Origin: Bacillota bacterium
GTDB taxonomy: Bacteria; Bacillota; Clostridia; Acetivibrionales; DSM-1351
NCBI GenBank assembly: GCA_023444055.1
Contig: JAEZRV010000092.1
Location: forward strand, 1-64,000
DNA length: 64,000 nucleotides
Direction: 5' to 3'
Part shown: in pieces, positions 43,278-51,428 of the stretch
How the letters are laid out: each line of letters opens with the position of its first letter
Position numbering within the stretch: the first letter of the stretch is position 1
The notes under the pieces: generated by a model
What the model saw: only the letters and a program-made list of their open reading frames with translations
Told to the model about the DNA's origin: nothing
Database searches by the model: none
Program-made: the position numbers and the translations under genes

Positions 43278-43985
43278 ATTAAAAAAATATGCAGTATTAT
43301 AATTTTGCTTTCAGTGTCTATACTTATCCTTAATGGGTGCGGTATTACTGAAAATCAACAAGCTATCGCCGATACCACACAACAGGTTAAGCAAGCTGTA
43401 AAGGATACGCCCCGTCAAGTAGGGCAAAAGCAATATTCATCAAGTATAGAAGGGTTCGAATTCGACAAATCCTACGATGAGGCAGATATCATCGCACAAG
43501 TGAAAATATTAGAATGGCTTGGCGAAAGTAATAACCCAGACGAAGGAGAATCAACATTTTTTAAAGCAAAATTAGAAAAAACATATAAAAACACTGTTGA
43601 TAGTAGCTTAAAAGAAATAAAGTTATTACAGGATGGCAATTCACATTATACAAATAAAGAACTACCTTTATTTAAAAACGGTGACAAATTGATACTATAT
43701 CTAAAAAAGGCTGTCGGCGAAGGATATGAAGGTACTTACTGGATATTGGGTAGTTACTCTGGAGTCTTCAGAATTATAAATACTGACGGTCAGGATTTTG
43801 TTGTCAAACAGGTCGGTGATTGTATCTCACTATCATCTGCAATAGCATCTGATGACAGTGATAAAATCATAAAAAAACTAAAAAAAGAGTATAAGGTAGA
43901 ATTTTCTAATATAGATAAACGCTTACCTGTAACATATAAGCTGGATAAAGTTGAGAAGTTACTTAAAGATAGAAAGGAAAAGTGA
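43278..43985 (+). CDS. Secreted lipoprotein, copy 2 (start codon changed to ATT)
   Basis: 235 residues if initiated at ATT 43278, which occupies exactly the ATG position of copy 1 (AGGAGG and a 7-nt spacer are kept; copy 1 continues ATGAATAAAATATGC, this copy ATTAAAAAAATATGC). The lipobox ILNGC is intact here. ATT initiation is rare but known (infC); otherwise a TTG at 43305 would give a signal peptide without basic residues. The mature domain is as in copy 1. The stop (43983-43985) lies just before the zincin ATG at 43988, so the two are cotranscribed. Expression may be strongly reduced or regulated by the weak start. Confidence 0.7.
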   Translation: MKKICSIIILLSVSILILNGCGITENQQAIADTTQQVKQAVKDTPRQVGQKQYSSSIEGFEFDKSYDEADIIAQVKILEWLGESNNPDEGESTFFKAKLEKTYKNTVDSSLKEIKLLQDGNSHYTNKELPLFKNGDKLILYLKKAVGEGYEGTYWILGSYSGVFRIINTDGQDFVVKQVGDCISLSSAIASDDSDKIIKKLKKEYKVEFSNIDKRLPVTYKLDKVEKLLKDRKEK

Positions 43986-43987
43986 AA

Positions 43988-44536
43988 ATGAAAAATAATT
44001 TTATTAAGTCGATAATAGCATTTATTGTCTTGACCCTTATAACCAGTCAAAATACATATGCACATACAATACTTCAAGCTGGAACAATTCAGTGGGGCGA
44101 ATTATCAGGATGGGGTATAAATGAAAGTATCCATACAAATTCAAAAAATCTTACGTATTATTTTTATAGCGGTGACAGTAACTTAACTGATGCATATAAA
44201 ACTATAATAAGAAACGGTGCAAGTAAATGGAGCAGTTACGGAACAATAAGCGAAAGCACTTCCGGAACAGGAAAAATTCATACTTATGAAAATGCTAACA
44301 CTGACGAAGTTGCTGCATTTTATGACCCTGCCAAAGATAGCAACGGACATTTAACCTATTGGGCAATCAAATTTAACCGTGCTAGAAATTTTACTGCAAT
44401 AACCGCAGCTCATGAATTTGGTCATGCATATGGATTAATGGATTTATATGATAATAATAATATCGACAAATTGATGTTATCATATGAAGGTCGTTCAGCC
44501 ACAAATCCTACCCCAGCTGACATTCAAGGCTTTTAG
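43988..44536 (+). CDS. Secreted zincin-type metalloprotease, interrupted by an amber codon
   Basis: 182 residues from the ATG at 43988 (AAAGGA nine nt upstream). Signal peptide about 1-24 (ITSQNTYAH). The zinc site is AAHEFGHAYGLMDLYD: HExxH plus Gly and an Asp third-ligand position, as in snapalysin-like or matrixin-related zincins. The pre-site pattern (SKWSSYGTISESTSGTGKI; WAIKFNRA) fits small secreted peptidases. The frame stops at TAG 44534-44536 in PTPADIQGF, but continues in frame for 57 more codons with protein-like sequence. Both catalytic motifs lie before the stop. Either a recent nonsense allele or readthrough; the product may be active if the C-terminus is dispensable. Confidence 0.75.
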   Translation: MKNNFIKSIIAFIVLTLITSQNTYAHTILQAGTIQWGELSGWGINESIHTNSKNLTYYFYSGDSNLTDAYKTIIRNGASKWSSYGTISESTSGTGKIHTYENANTDEVAAFYDPAKDSNGHLTYWAIKFNRARNFTAITAAHEFGHAYGLMDLYDNNNIDKLMLSYEGRSATNPTPADIQGF

Positions 44537-44707
44537 GTAATTACTGGGCAACACGCCTACCATTACTCATGGTCATATAAGGCCGTATACGGTTATCCTG
44601 CAAGCGTTCCAGTACATATGAAATATTGCACTACTTGCGGAGGATATAAAATTGAAAGTTGCACTCCAACTACAGGTACATGTACTAAATGTACTCAAGT
44701 ACATTAA
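44537..44707 (+). pseudogene. In-frame C-terminal remainder of the zincin after the amber codon
   Basis: Codons after the TAG read VITGQHAYHYSWSYKAVYGY and further on CTTCGGYKIESC, then GTCTKCTQVH and TAA. Five Cys in CxxC-like pairs suggest a zinc ribbon or disulfide-bonded tail. The frame is uninterrupted, so the stop is a single-base change (for example AAG to TAG). Confidence 0.7.
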
Positions 44708-44755
44708 AAAGACCTATAACATATTGACTAAACAAATTTAAAACACAACTAAGAA

Positions 44756-44788
44756 AAGCAGAGCCTTAAATTAATACAAGCTCTGCTT
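44756..44788 (+). terminator. Terminator-like hairpin after the zincin
   Basis: AAGCAGAGC (44756-44764) pairs with GCTCTGCTT (44780-44788), followed by GTTATAT. About 50 nt after the end of the zincin reading frame. Confidence 0.6.
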
Positions 44789-44810
44789 GTTATATACCCT
44801 TTTTTATATA

Positions 44811-45278
44811 ATCTACCGCCTCTATACTCCTTCGTCGCTAAGACGCGCTACGATTCCGATTGCTCTTTCTAAGGCTTCTTTAGAGAACTTCACCCCCACA
44901 GCCTAAGAAATTGTAACTTGCCTAAGATAGTAGCTTACCCCAATCTACCGCCTCTATACTCCTACGTCTCTGAGACGCGCTACGATTCCGATTGCTCTTT
45001 CTAAGGCTCTGGGAGAACTTCACTCCCACAGCCTAAGAAAGTAGCTTACCCCAACCTAGCATTGCTATCTCTCCTTCGTCGTTAAGCAATGCTACTGTTC
45101 CGATTGCTCTTTCTAAGGCTCTGGGAGAACTTCACCCCCACAGCCTAAGAATGTAGCTTACCCCAACCTAGCATTGCTATCTCTCCTTCGTCGTTAAGCA
45201 ATGCTACTGTTCCGATTGCTCTTTCTAAGGCTCTGGGAGAACTTCACTCCCACAGCCTAAGAAAGTAGCTTATGGATA
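44811..45278 (-). repeat. Tandem array of four ~112-bp structured units at the 3' end of nfnB
   Basis: Units start at 44811 (132 bp), 44943 (111 bp), 45054 (112 bp) and 45166 (112 bp). The last runs into the gene, and every unit contains a copy of its final codons and stop (CTAAGAAAGTAGCTTA on the plus strand). Three units carry the stem GGCTCTGGGAG/CTCCCACAGCC (the last unit and unit 2 perfectly). Units 3 and 4 also carry a perfect AGCATTGCT/AGCAATGCT stem whose loop holds GAAGGAGAG. No T-tracts, no unique spacers. Confidence 0.9.
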
Positions 45279-46642
45279 GCCTCCGCCGCTTTCTTTCCTG
45301 CTCCCATTGCTAATATTACCGTTGCGGCACCTGTTACCGCATCTCCTCCTGCATAAACTCCTTCTTTGCTTGTTGCACCTGTCTGTTCTTCTACTATTAT
45401 GCCGCCCCATGATTGTACATCAAGACCAGGAGTAGTTCTTGAAATAAGAGGATTTGGCGATTGTCCTATTGCAATTATAACTGTTTCCAAGTCTATAATA
45501 TGCTCAGAGCCCTTCTTTTCTACAGGTCTTCTTCTTCCTGATTTATCTGGCTCTCCAAGCTCCATTTCAACGCATTCAATTCCTTTTACCCAACCATCTT
45601 CAGTTCCAAGTATCTGTTTAGGATTTGTCAGTACTTTAAATATAATTCCTTCTTCTTTAGCATGGTGAACCTCTTCAAGTCTGGCAGGCATTTCAGCCTC
45701 AGAACGTCTGTAAATAATATAGACATTCTCAGCACCTAGACGCTTTGCACTTCTTGCTGCATCCATTGCAACATTACCACCGCCAACAACAGCTACATTT
45801 TTACCTATAAAAACTGGTGTATCTGTATCAGGGAATTTATATGCACTCATTAAATTAATTCTTGTTAAAAATTCATTAGCTGAGTAAACACCATTATAAT
45901 TCTCTCCAGGAATCCCCATAAAGCTAGGCAATCCTGCTCCAGATCCAATAAATACTGCTTTATAGCCCTCTTCTTTTAGTTCATCAATTGAAAGCACCTT
46001 TCCGATTACCATGTTAGTTCTGATATCTACCCCTTGGTCCTTTACAGTCTGAATCTCCTTTTGTACTAAGGCTTTAGGTAATCGGAACTCAGGTATACCA
46101 TACATCAAAACTCCGCCCGGAACATGGAACGCCTCAAAAATTGTAACCTCATAGCCCATTTTTGCAAGATCTCCAGCACAGGTTAAGCCTGAAGGTCCCG
46201 AACCAACAACAGCAACCTTAATGCCGTTACTCTTTGCTCTCTCGACCTCTTTATTTCCATTTTTCATATACCAATCGGCAACAAATCTCTCAAGTCTGCC
46301 TATTCCAACAGACTCACCCTTTTTTGCTCTAACACACAACTGCTCACACTGGCTTTCCTGTGGGCAAACACGGCCGCAAACTGCAGGTAAACTGTTTGTT
46401 TCTTTAATTTTATTGTATGCTTCCTCGAATTTTCCTTCTGCAACAAACTGAATAAACTCTGGTATCTTTACATTAACCGGACATCCCGAAACACAAGGCT
46501 TCGCTTTGCAATTAAGGCATCTCTGAGCCTCTTCTATTGCCATTTTCTCTTCATACCCTAAAGCAACCTCTTTAAAATTCTTGTTTCTTATATCAGGTTC
46601 CTGTTCCGGCATTTTTACCTTATTTAAAGACATATTAGGCAT
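45257..46642 (-). CDS. nfnB: NfnB-type subunit / NADPH-dependent glutamate synthase-like oxidoreductase
   Basis: 461 residues from the ATG at 46642, which overlaps the nfnA stop by eight nt and has GGGGGTG before it. The N-terminal 4Fe-4S ligation region CLNCKAKPCVSGCPVNVKIP and CGRVCPQESQCEQLCVRAKKG is followed by an FAD site (VVGSGPSGLTCAGDLAKMG) and a second dinucleotide site (NVAVVGGGNVAMDAARSAKR). Alone this could be the GltD-like protein. The coupled partner makes it the NfnB subunit of the electron-bifurcating NADH-dependent ferredoxin:NADP oxidoreductase of Clostridia, which makes NADPH from reduced ferredoxin plus NADH. Its 3' end has been duplicated into a tandem array. Confidence 0.88.
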   Translation of the reverse strand: MPNMSLNKVKMPEQEPDIRNKNFKEVALGYEEKMAIEEAQRCLNCKAKPCVSGCPVNVKIPEFIQFVAEGKFEEAYNKIKETNSLPAVCGRVCPQESQCEQLCVRAKKGESVGIGRLERFVADWYMKNGNKEVERAKSNGIKVAVVGSGPSGLTCAGDLAKMGYEVTIFEAFHVPGGVLMYGIPEFRLPKALVQKEIQTVKDQGVDIRTNMVIGKVLSIDELKEEGYKAVFIGSGAGLPSFMGIPGENYNGVYSANEFLTRINLMSAYKFPDTDTPVFIGKNVAVVGGGNVAMDAARSAKRLGAENVYIIYRRSEAEMPARLEEVHHAKEEGIIFKVLTNPKQILGTEDGWVKGIECVEMELGEPDKSGRRRPVEKKGSEHIIDLETVIIAIGQSPNPLISRTTPGLDVQSWGGIIVEEQTGATSKEGVYAGGDAVTGAATVILAMGAGKKAAEAIHKLLS

Positions 46643-47480
46643 TTGTAGCACCCCCAAGTCTGCAAATATGCTTTTCATCCAATTCTTTTTCTTGTTTTTT
46701 ATACATACCTTGCCTTCTCAATGCTTCATCAAAATCAATCAGATGTCCATCAAAATCAGGCCCATCCACACATGCAAATTTTGTTTCCCCACCAACCGTA
46801 AGTCGGCATCCACCGCACATTCCGGTTCCATCTATCATAATAGAATTCATACTAACAATTGTCTTTATTCCATATTCCTTTGTCAAATTGCTTACTGCAC
46901 GCATCATAACCAATGGTCCAATGGCAATTACTAAATCATATTTATTTCCTTCATCAATTAACTGTTTTAAAACATTAGTTACAAAGCCTTTATTTCCATT
47001 TGAACCATCGTCTGTAGCAACAATTAGCTTGCTACTTACATCTTCCATTTCTTTTTCCAAAATAATTAGGTCTTTGTTTCTAAATCCGGTAATTGAATGT
47101 ACCTCTGCACCTAATGCATTAAGTTTTTTGGCTTGAGGATATGCAATTGCAGTCCCTAAACCACCGCCTATTACAGCTACCTTCTTATACCCTTCTAGAT
47201 GTGAAGCTGTTCCTAATGGGCCAACAAAATCAAGCAAGTAATCTCCTTCACTCATTTCTGATAAAGCACGAGTAGTCTTGCCTACTATCTGGTAAATTAT
47301 TGTTACTGTTCCCTTTTCTCTATCATAATCAGCTATAGTAAGTGGTATTCTCTCACCAGATTCAGATATTCTTAACATTATAAACTGACCTGGTTCTGCT
47401 TTCCTCGCAATAAATGGTGCTTCTATAGCCATTAACACTACAGTGGGATTTAATACTTGTTTTTTTAATATTTTAAACAA
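46635..47480 (-). CDS. nfnA: NfnA-type subunit / sulfide dehydrogenase-like FAD/NAD-binding protein
   Basis: 281 residues, ferredoxin-NADP reductase superfamily. It has an FAD-binding barrel (PGQFIMLRISESGERIPLTI), an NAD-binding half (VAVIGGGLGTAIAYPQAK) and a 2Fe-2S site near the C-terminus (GTGMCGGCRLTVGGETKFAC). It is homologous to the PyrK and SudB electron-transfer subunits. Coupled to nfnB by an eight-nt overlap, it would form the NfnAB complex. Length and motif order match clostridial NfnA. The upstream 250 nt are AT-rich without a clear promoter. Confidence 0.88.
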   Translation of the reverse strand: MFKILKKQVLNPTVVLMAIEAPFIARKAEPGQFIMLRISESGERIPLTIADYDREKGTVTIIYQIVGKTTRALSEMSEGDYLLDFVGPLGTASHLEGYKKVAVIGGGLGTAIAYPQAKKLNALGAEVHSITGFRNKDLIILEKEMEDVSSKLIVATDDGSNGNKGFVTNVLKQLIDEGNKYDLVIAIGPLVMMRAVSNLTKEYGIKTIVSMNSIMIDGTGMCGGCRLTVGGETKFACVDGPDFDGHLIDFDEALRRQGMYKKQEKELDEKHICRLGGATNA

Positions 47481-47734
47481 TTTGATGCCCCCTTAATATC
47501 TTTTTGCTCTATATATGTCACAATTATTAGTTCTTTATCACATTAATTATATCTCAAAATATTTATAGTAACAACCAAAATGGATTATGTAAATCCTTAC
47601 AAAAGGTTACACAATTTAATCATAAAAAGTGCTATAAAACAAGAGAAACCGCTAATATCAACAGTTCCAATGTTATTTCACTGTATGCTCAAGCCAATTT
47701 AATTTGTATTTCAAGGATACTTTTACTCAAATTA

Positions 47735-48631
47735 CTATTTAGGGTTAATGTTTGTTAACAGTTCGTCAATAGTTGTGTCAATATTATTTGTCATCACTGC
47801 ATCTAGTACCTCTTGCTCAGATATTAACGTGATTGTTCTTAAATTATCGTCTAGCACATAAATCATATGGAATCTATTTGCATGATCCATAGCCTTTATA
47901 ACTTCTGATAGCTTAACATCCTTCATAACTACAATTTCTCTTACTGAGAAAATGCGCTGCTTCATTATACGTGAGCGTCTAAATAACAAATTTTTGATGT
48001 TCATTAAAGCAGTTTCCTTTCTGCTTTCTGTTCTGCATAGTAATATATAAATCCCAATCAGAACCAAGCTTGCATTATATCGTGTTTCAAACAAAACTAT
48101 CAACCCAAGAAAAATAGCAGTAATTGCTAGCAACACAGTTATTATTTTCATATACTTGCTGATTCTAAAAAGTCCGGAACAATCAGAAAATACTTCCACA
48201 ACTATTTTGCCGCCATCTAAGGGTAATATAGGGAGCAAATTAAAAAATGCCAGCCATAAGTTAATATATACTCCAACAGTGAGTTGTATATTAATAATAT
48301 GGCAAGCATATAAAATATAAGTTATAGCTGAAAATGCTATGTTAACACAAGGACCTGTTAAATATATAAATATCTTAGTATATTTACTACAACCACAATC
48401 ATCTATAGCAGCTGTGACCCCTATTGGTAGAATTCTAAAACAATAAATTTTAGCACCCGAAAAAAATGCTGCCGCAATATGTCCTAATTCATGAGCAATA
48501 ATGAACCCCATCGTAATGAAATATTGCATAGTAAATTTGCTAAATAGAGCAACTATAATAAAAGGAATAGTTAGAATGTCAATACTAAATGTAAACTGCT
48601 TTATTCTGATTTTAATAGCTAAATCAGCCAT
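47735..48631 (-). CDS. spoIVFB: M50 family intramembrane metalloprotease (SpoIVFB-like) with CBS-like tail
   Basis: 298 residues, about six membrane helices. Zinc site HELGH in the second helix (FIIAHELGHIAAAFFSG), third ligand in LLPILPLDGGK. The C-terminal ~80 residues (VREIVVMKDVKLSEVIKAMD; MIYVLDDNLRTITLISEQEV) resemble a CBS domain, as in SpoIVFB, which cleaves pro-sigma-K in the mother cell. It follows the M23 peptidase by four nt, the SpoIVFA-SpoIVFB arrangement found next to min genes in Firmicutes. Sporulation function is inferred from family and context. Confidence 0.88.
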   Translation of the reverse strand: MADLAIKIRIKQFTFSIDILTIPFIIVALFSKFTMQYFITMGFIIAHELGHIAAAFFSGAKIYCFRILPIGVTAAIDDCGCSKYTKIFIYLTGPCVNIAFSAITYILYACHIINIQLTVGVYINLWLAFFNLLPILPLDGGKIVVEVFSDCSGLFRISKYMKIITVLLAITAIFLGLIVLFETRYNASLVLIGIYILLCRTESRKETALMNIKNLLFRRSRIMKQRIFSVREIVVMKDVKLSEVIKAMDHANRFHMIYVLDDNLRTITLISEQEVLDAVMTNNIDTTIDELLTNINPK

Positions 48632-48635
48632 AAGA

Positions 48636-49559
48636 TTATTGATTTAAATAATTTAGCAGTTTTTCAGGGTTAACTGCCTTATTATCCTTCCAAACCTCAA
48701 AATGCAATGAGCCTGACAAGCCTTCTGCATCTCCAACCTTAGCAATAACATCCCCTTGATTGATTTTCTCACCTTTTTTGGCAATAAGTGTTGAGCAATA
48801 TGCATAGATAGTTTTAATTCCGTCATTATGCTTTATTTTTATGTAATTTCCATACTCAGGTTTTGAACCCACCTCAACAACCTCTCCCGCTAGTGCTGCC
48901 TTAATAGATGCTCCCATGTTTGCCTTAATATCAATTCCATAGTGAAAATCTGAATTACCAAATGAGTCTGTCCTTGTACCAAATAATGACACATATTCAC
49001 CCTTTATTGGTACTATAAAAGAATACTTATCAGCTATTTTCTTTATTGCTGAGTCTTCAAGGATCTCTATCTGGGTTGTGTCAGTAGCACTTACATATTC
49101 GGCAGTAGTGTTGCTATTATCATTAATGTTATTAATTTCTCCATTATTTGTGTCAGCATTATTAGTACTAGAATTCTGAACATCATTGCTTAGTTCACCA
49201 TTCTTTTCATTTGTTTCAGAGTTAAAAGCCGACTCTTCAATTTGTGAGTTCTCGCCGCCCAAATTTTCTGGTTGCAATGCTTTATCCGGTAAATCTAATC
49301 CTAAAGAAGTACCGATTTTTTTAATGTACTTATTTGAATCATAATTAGTTGTGGTAACAACCTTTACTTTAGAAATAAACAATTTAGTTGCAGATGTATT
49401 TGCCTCTTTGCATAAAGCAAAAGCAGATAGAAATACCACCACAACAAGTAGCTGAACAGCAAATGTTATAGATATAAAATCATTATTAGGCTCTCTTCTT
49501 TTATTTCTTTGAGTACCAGTCTGGCGTGAGTACTTTGGCCTCATAGTTATTTCGTTCAA
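48636..49559 (-). CDS. M23 peptidase-like membrane protein (SpoIVFA-like)
   Basis: About 307 residues from TTG 49559, with AGGGTGAGG just upstream; an ATG at 49544 and a longer start at 49619 without SD are alternatives. One membrane helix (ITFAVQLLVVVVFLSAFALC) is followed by an Asn/Ser/Thr-rich linker and a C-terminal LytM/M23 domain (VSLFGTRTDSFGNSDFHYGIDI; YGNYIKIKHNDGIKTIYAY; LHFEVWKDNKAVNPEKLL). The H..G.D and H.E zinc positions are partly kept (HYGIDI, HFEVW); SpoIVFA-type proteins are usually inactive regulators of SpoIVFB. The adjacent SpoIVFB supports this role. Confidence 0.85.
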   Translation of the reverse strand: MNEITMRPKYSRQTGTQRNKRREPNNDFISITFAVQLLVVVVFLSAFALCKEANTSATKLFISKVKVVTTTNYDSNKYIKKIGTSLGLDLPDKALQPENLGGENSQIEESAFNSETNEKNGELSNDVQNSSTNNADTNNGEINNINDNSNTTAEYVSATDTTQIEILEDSAIKKIADKYSFIVPIKGEYVSLFGTRTDSFGNSDFHYGIDIKANMGASIKAALAGEVVEVGSKPEYGNYIKIKHNDGIKTIYAYCSTLIAKKGEKINQGDVIAKVGDAEGLSGSLHFEVWKDNKAVNPEKLLNYLNQ

Positions 49560-49728
49560 TATCCTCACCCTTTCTTTTGCAGTATTCCAATTAGCAGTAT
49601 TCCAAAATTCTTGGGTCATGCTTCTTTACATTATATTTTTTTACTGGAGATAATATTCCTACTATATTCATTAGGAATTTTAAACGATAGTAAGTGGAAT
49701 ATTTTATATAATATTTTTACTAAAAGCA

Positions 49729-49761
49729 AAAAAAGCCAAGACAATTGTCCAAGCTTTTTTT
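49729..49761 (-). terminator. Terminator after mgsA
   Basis: A near-symmetrical AAAAAAAGC / GCTTTTTTT hairpin with inner GACAATTGTC lies about 50 nt after the mgsA stop. Ends the min-mgsA transcript. Confidence 0.85.
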
Positions 49762-49813
49762 ATCATTTCATATTATTACAATATCATATAGGAGTCCTAC
49801 CTAAAGATACATC

Positions 49814-50212
49814 CTACCTTAACAACTCTCTCCAAGCTAAATCTTCTCGTTCTAGTCCTTTTATTAAGACCTCAGCAGTTGCTATGTTTGTAGCAAAAGG
49901 GATATTGTTTACGTCACAGTGTTTAAATATTAAAAAAGTGTTTGCATCATTCTCTGCATTTGCATCTCTAAAGTAAATCAACAAGTCAATCTCATCACAT
50001 GCAATCCTTGCAGATAACTGCTGGGAGCCTAAACTTCCATATGCTAGCAAATTTACATTTAGCCCCGTTGCCTTGTTAATTAAAATACCTGTAGACCGTG
50101 TCGCAATAAGGTGATGATTCTGAAAAATTGACTTATAAGCTATACAAAAACTAGCCATTAATTCTTTTTTATTATCATGAGCCATAAATGCAATATTCAT
50201 TTTATCAATCAC
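49814..50212 (-). CDS. mgsA: Methylglyoxal synthase
   Basis: 132 residues (GTG start at 50212 after AAAGG; ATG at 50200 is an alternative). It converts dihydroxyacetone phosphate to methylglyoxal. The phosphate-binding and catalytic segments are present: MAHDNKKELM, ATRSTG, YGSLGSQQLSARI and the catalytic Asp in YFRDANAENDANTF (family consensus FFRDP.....HDPD). Here ENDAN replaces the usual PHDPD, a change close to the catalytic site worth noting. Linked to minE (12 nt), a usual clostridial order. Confidence 0.9.
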   Translation of the reverse strand: MIDKMNIAFMAHDNKKELMASFCIAYKSIFQNHHLIATRSTGILINKATGLNVNLLAYGSLGSQQLSARIACDEIDLLIYFRDANAENDANTFLIFKHCDVNNIPFATNIATAEVLIKGLEREDLAWRELLR

Positions 50213-50223
50213 ATACCTTTTAT

Positions 50224-50508
50224 TTATTTACCTGCATTTCTTACATTTCTAATAGGAATATTAGCTATCAATGCAGGAACTACTCTATCTCCATCATCAC
50301 TTTTAGTTCTTGTTAGCTGAATATCTAGAGCACCTTCATCTATTTCCATATAGTGCTGAATTACCTTTATTATTTCTCCTTTTATCATATCTAAGAACTC
50401 AGGAGAAACATTTGCTCTATCATGAATTAAAACTAATTGTAATCGCTCTTTAGCTACGTCCTTAGATGGCTTTGATCTACCAAAGATTTTTGAAAAATCA
50501 ATAAGCAT
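50224..50508 (-). CDS. minE: Cell division topological specificity factor MinE
   Basis: 94 residues. Membrane-targeting N-terminus (MLIDFSKIFGRSKPSKDVA), the MinD-binding helix RLQLVLIHDRANVSPEFLD, and the dimerisation strand GALDIQLTR. It stimulates MinD ATPase and sets the division site by oscillation. AGGAGG precedes the start. Directly downstream of minD (13 nt). Confidence 0.96.
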   Translation of the reverse strand: MLIDFSKIFGRSKPSKDVAKERLQLVLIHDRANVSPEFLDMIKGEIIKVIQHYMEIDEGALDIQLTRTKSDDGDRVVPALIANIPIRNVRNAGK

Positions 50509-50521
50509 ACTGTAACCCTCC

Positions 50522-51322
50522 TTATGTAGTTTTTATACCTAACAACTTCTTAAATTTAGAAAACAATCCATCATCGCTTTCAAGGTTCATAATAGGCACA
50601 TCTTCACCTTGTATTCTCTTTGTTACATTCCGGTAAGCTTGTCCCGCTAATGATTTATCATCGTTCACAGCAGGTTCACCTCTATTAGTGGAAATAACAA
50701 TCTTCTCATCATCTGGAACTACACCTATTAAATCAATTGCCAGAATATCAATAATATCATCAATACTCATCATATCTCCGCGCTTTACCATATCAATTCT
50801 TACTCTGTTTATCAGAAGCTTCGGATTTCTAAGTTCGTTTGCTTCTAAAAGTCCAACTATGCGATCTGCATCTCTAACTGCGGAAACCTCTGGTGTAGTT
50901 ACAACGATTGCTCTATTTGCTCCAGCAATTGCATTCTTAAATCCTTGCTCTATTCCAGCAGGACAATCAATTATTACGTAATCAAATTCACTCTTTAATT
51001 CATTAACTAAATTAATCATCTGTTCTGGTGTTATCGCTGATTTATCTCTGGTCTGAGCTGCTGGAAGAAGGTATAACCCCTCATATCTTTTGTCCTTTAT
51101 CAATGCCTGCTTTACTCTGCAAATTCCATCAACTACATCAACAATGTCATATACTATTCTATTTTCTAATCCCATTACAACATCAAGATTTCTAAGTCCA
51201 ATATCAGTATCTATAAGTACAACTTTATTACCTGCCAATGCAAGACCTGTACCAATATTTGCAGTCGTTGTTGTTTTTCCAACACCGCCTTTACCAGACG
51301 TAATTACAATTACCTCACCCAT
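50522..51322 (-). CDS. minD: Septum site-determining ATPase MinD
   Basis: 266 residues. Deviant Walker A SGKGGVGKTTTTANIG, switch I DTDIGLRNLDVVMG, Walker B VIIDCPAGIEQG and the C-terminal amphipathic membrane-targeting helix (LFSKFKKLLGIK) are all present. Recruits MinC and MinE to the membrane. Part of minC-minD-minE. Confidence 0.97.
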   Translation of the reverse strand: MGEVIVITSGKGGVGKTTTTANIGTGLALAGNKVVLIDTDIGLRNLDVVMGLENRIVYDIVDVVDGICRVKQALIKDKRYEGLYLLPAAQTRDKSAITPEQMINLVNELKSEFDYVIIDCPAGIEQGFKNAIAGANRAIVVTTPEVSAVRDADRIVGLLEANELRNPKLLINRVRIDMVKRGDMMSIDDIIDILAIDLIGVVPDDEKIVISTNRGEPAVNDDKSLAGQAYRNVTKRIQGEDVPIMNLESDDGLFSKFKKLLGIKTT

Positions 51323-51428
51323 ACAGCTGCCTCCAATTCTTAATAAAAGAAGATATATAAAAAAAGAATAACTCTTAATTTTTTATCAATACATATAAAA
51401 CTATATATTTGTTTTTACATTTTGTCAA

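Noticed and set aside
44534..44536. Amber codon read as pyrrolysine
   Set aside because: No pyl genes or tRNA in the window, and the protein is not of a methylamine methyltransferase type; a simple nonsense change is more likely.
44811..45278. Possible CRISPR or integron-type attC array
   Set aside because: Units are near-identical along their whole length and include the nfnB stop region; there are no spacers, cassettes or integrase.
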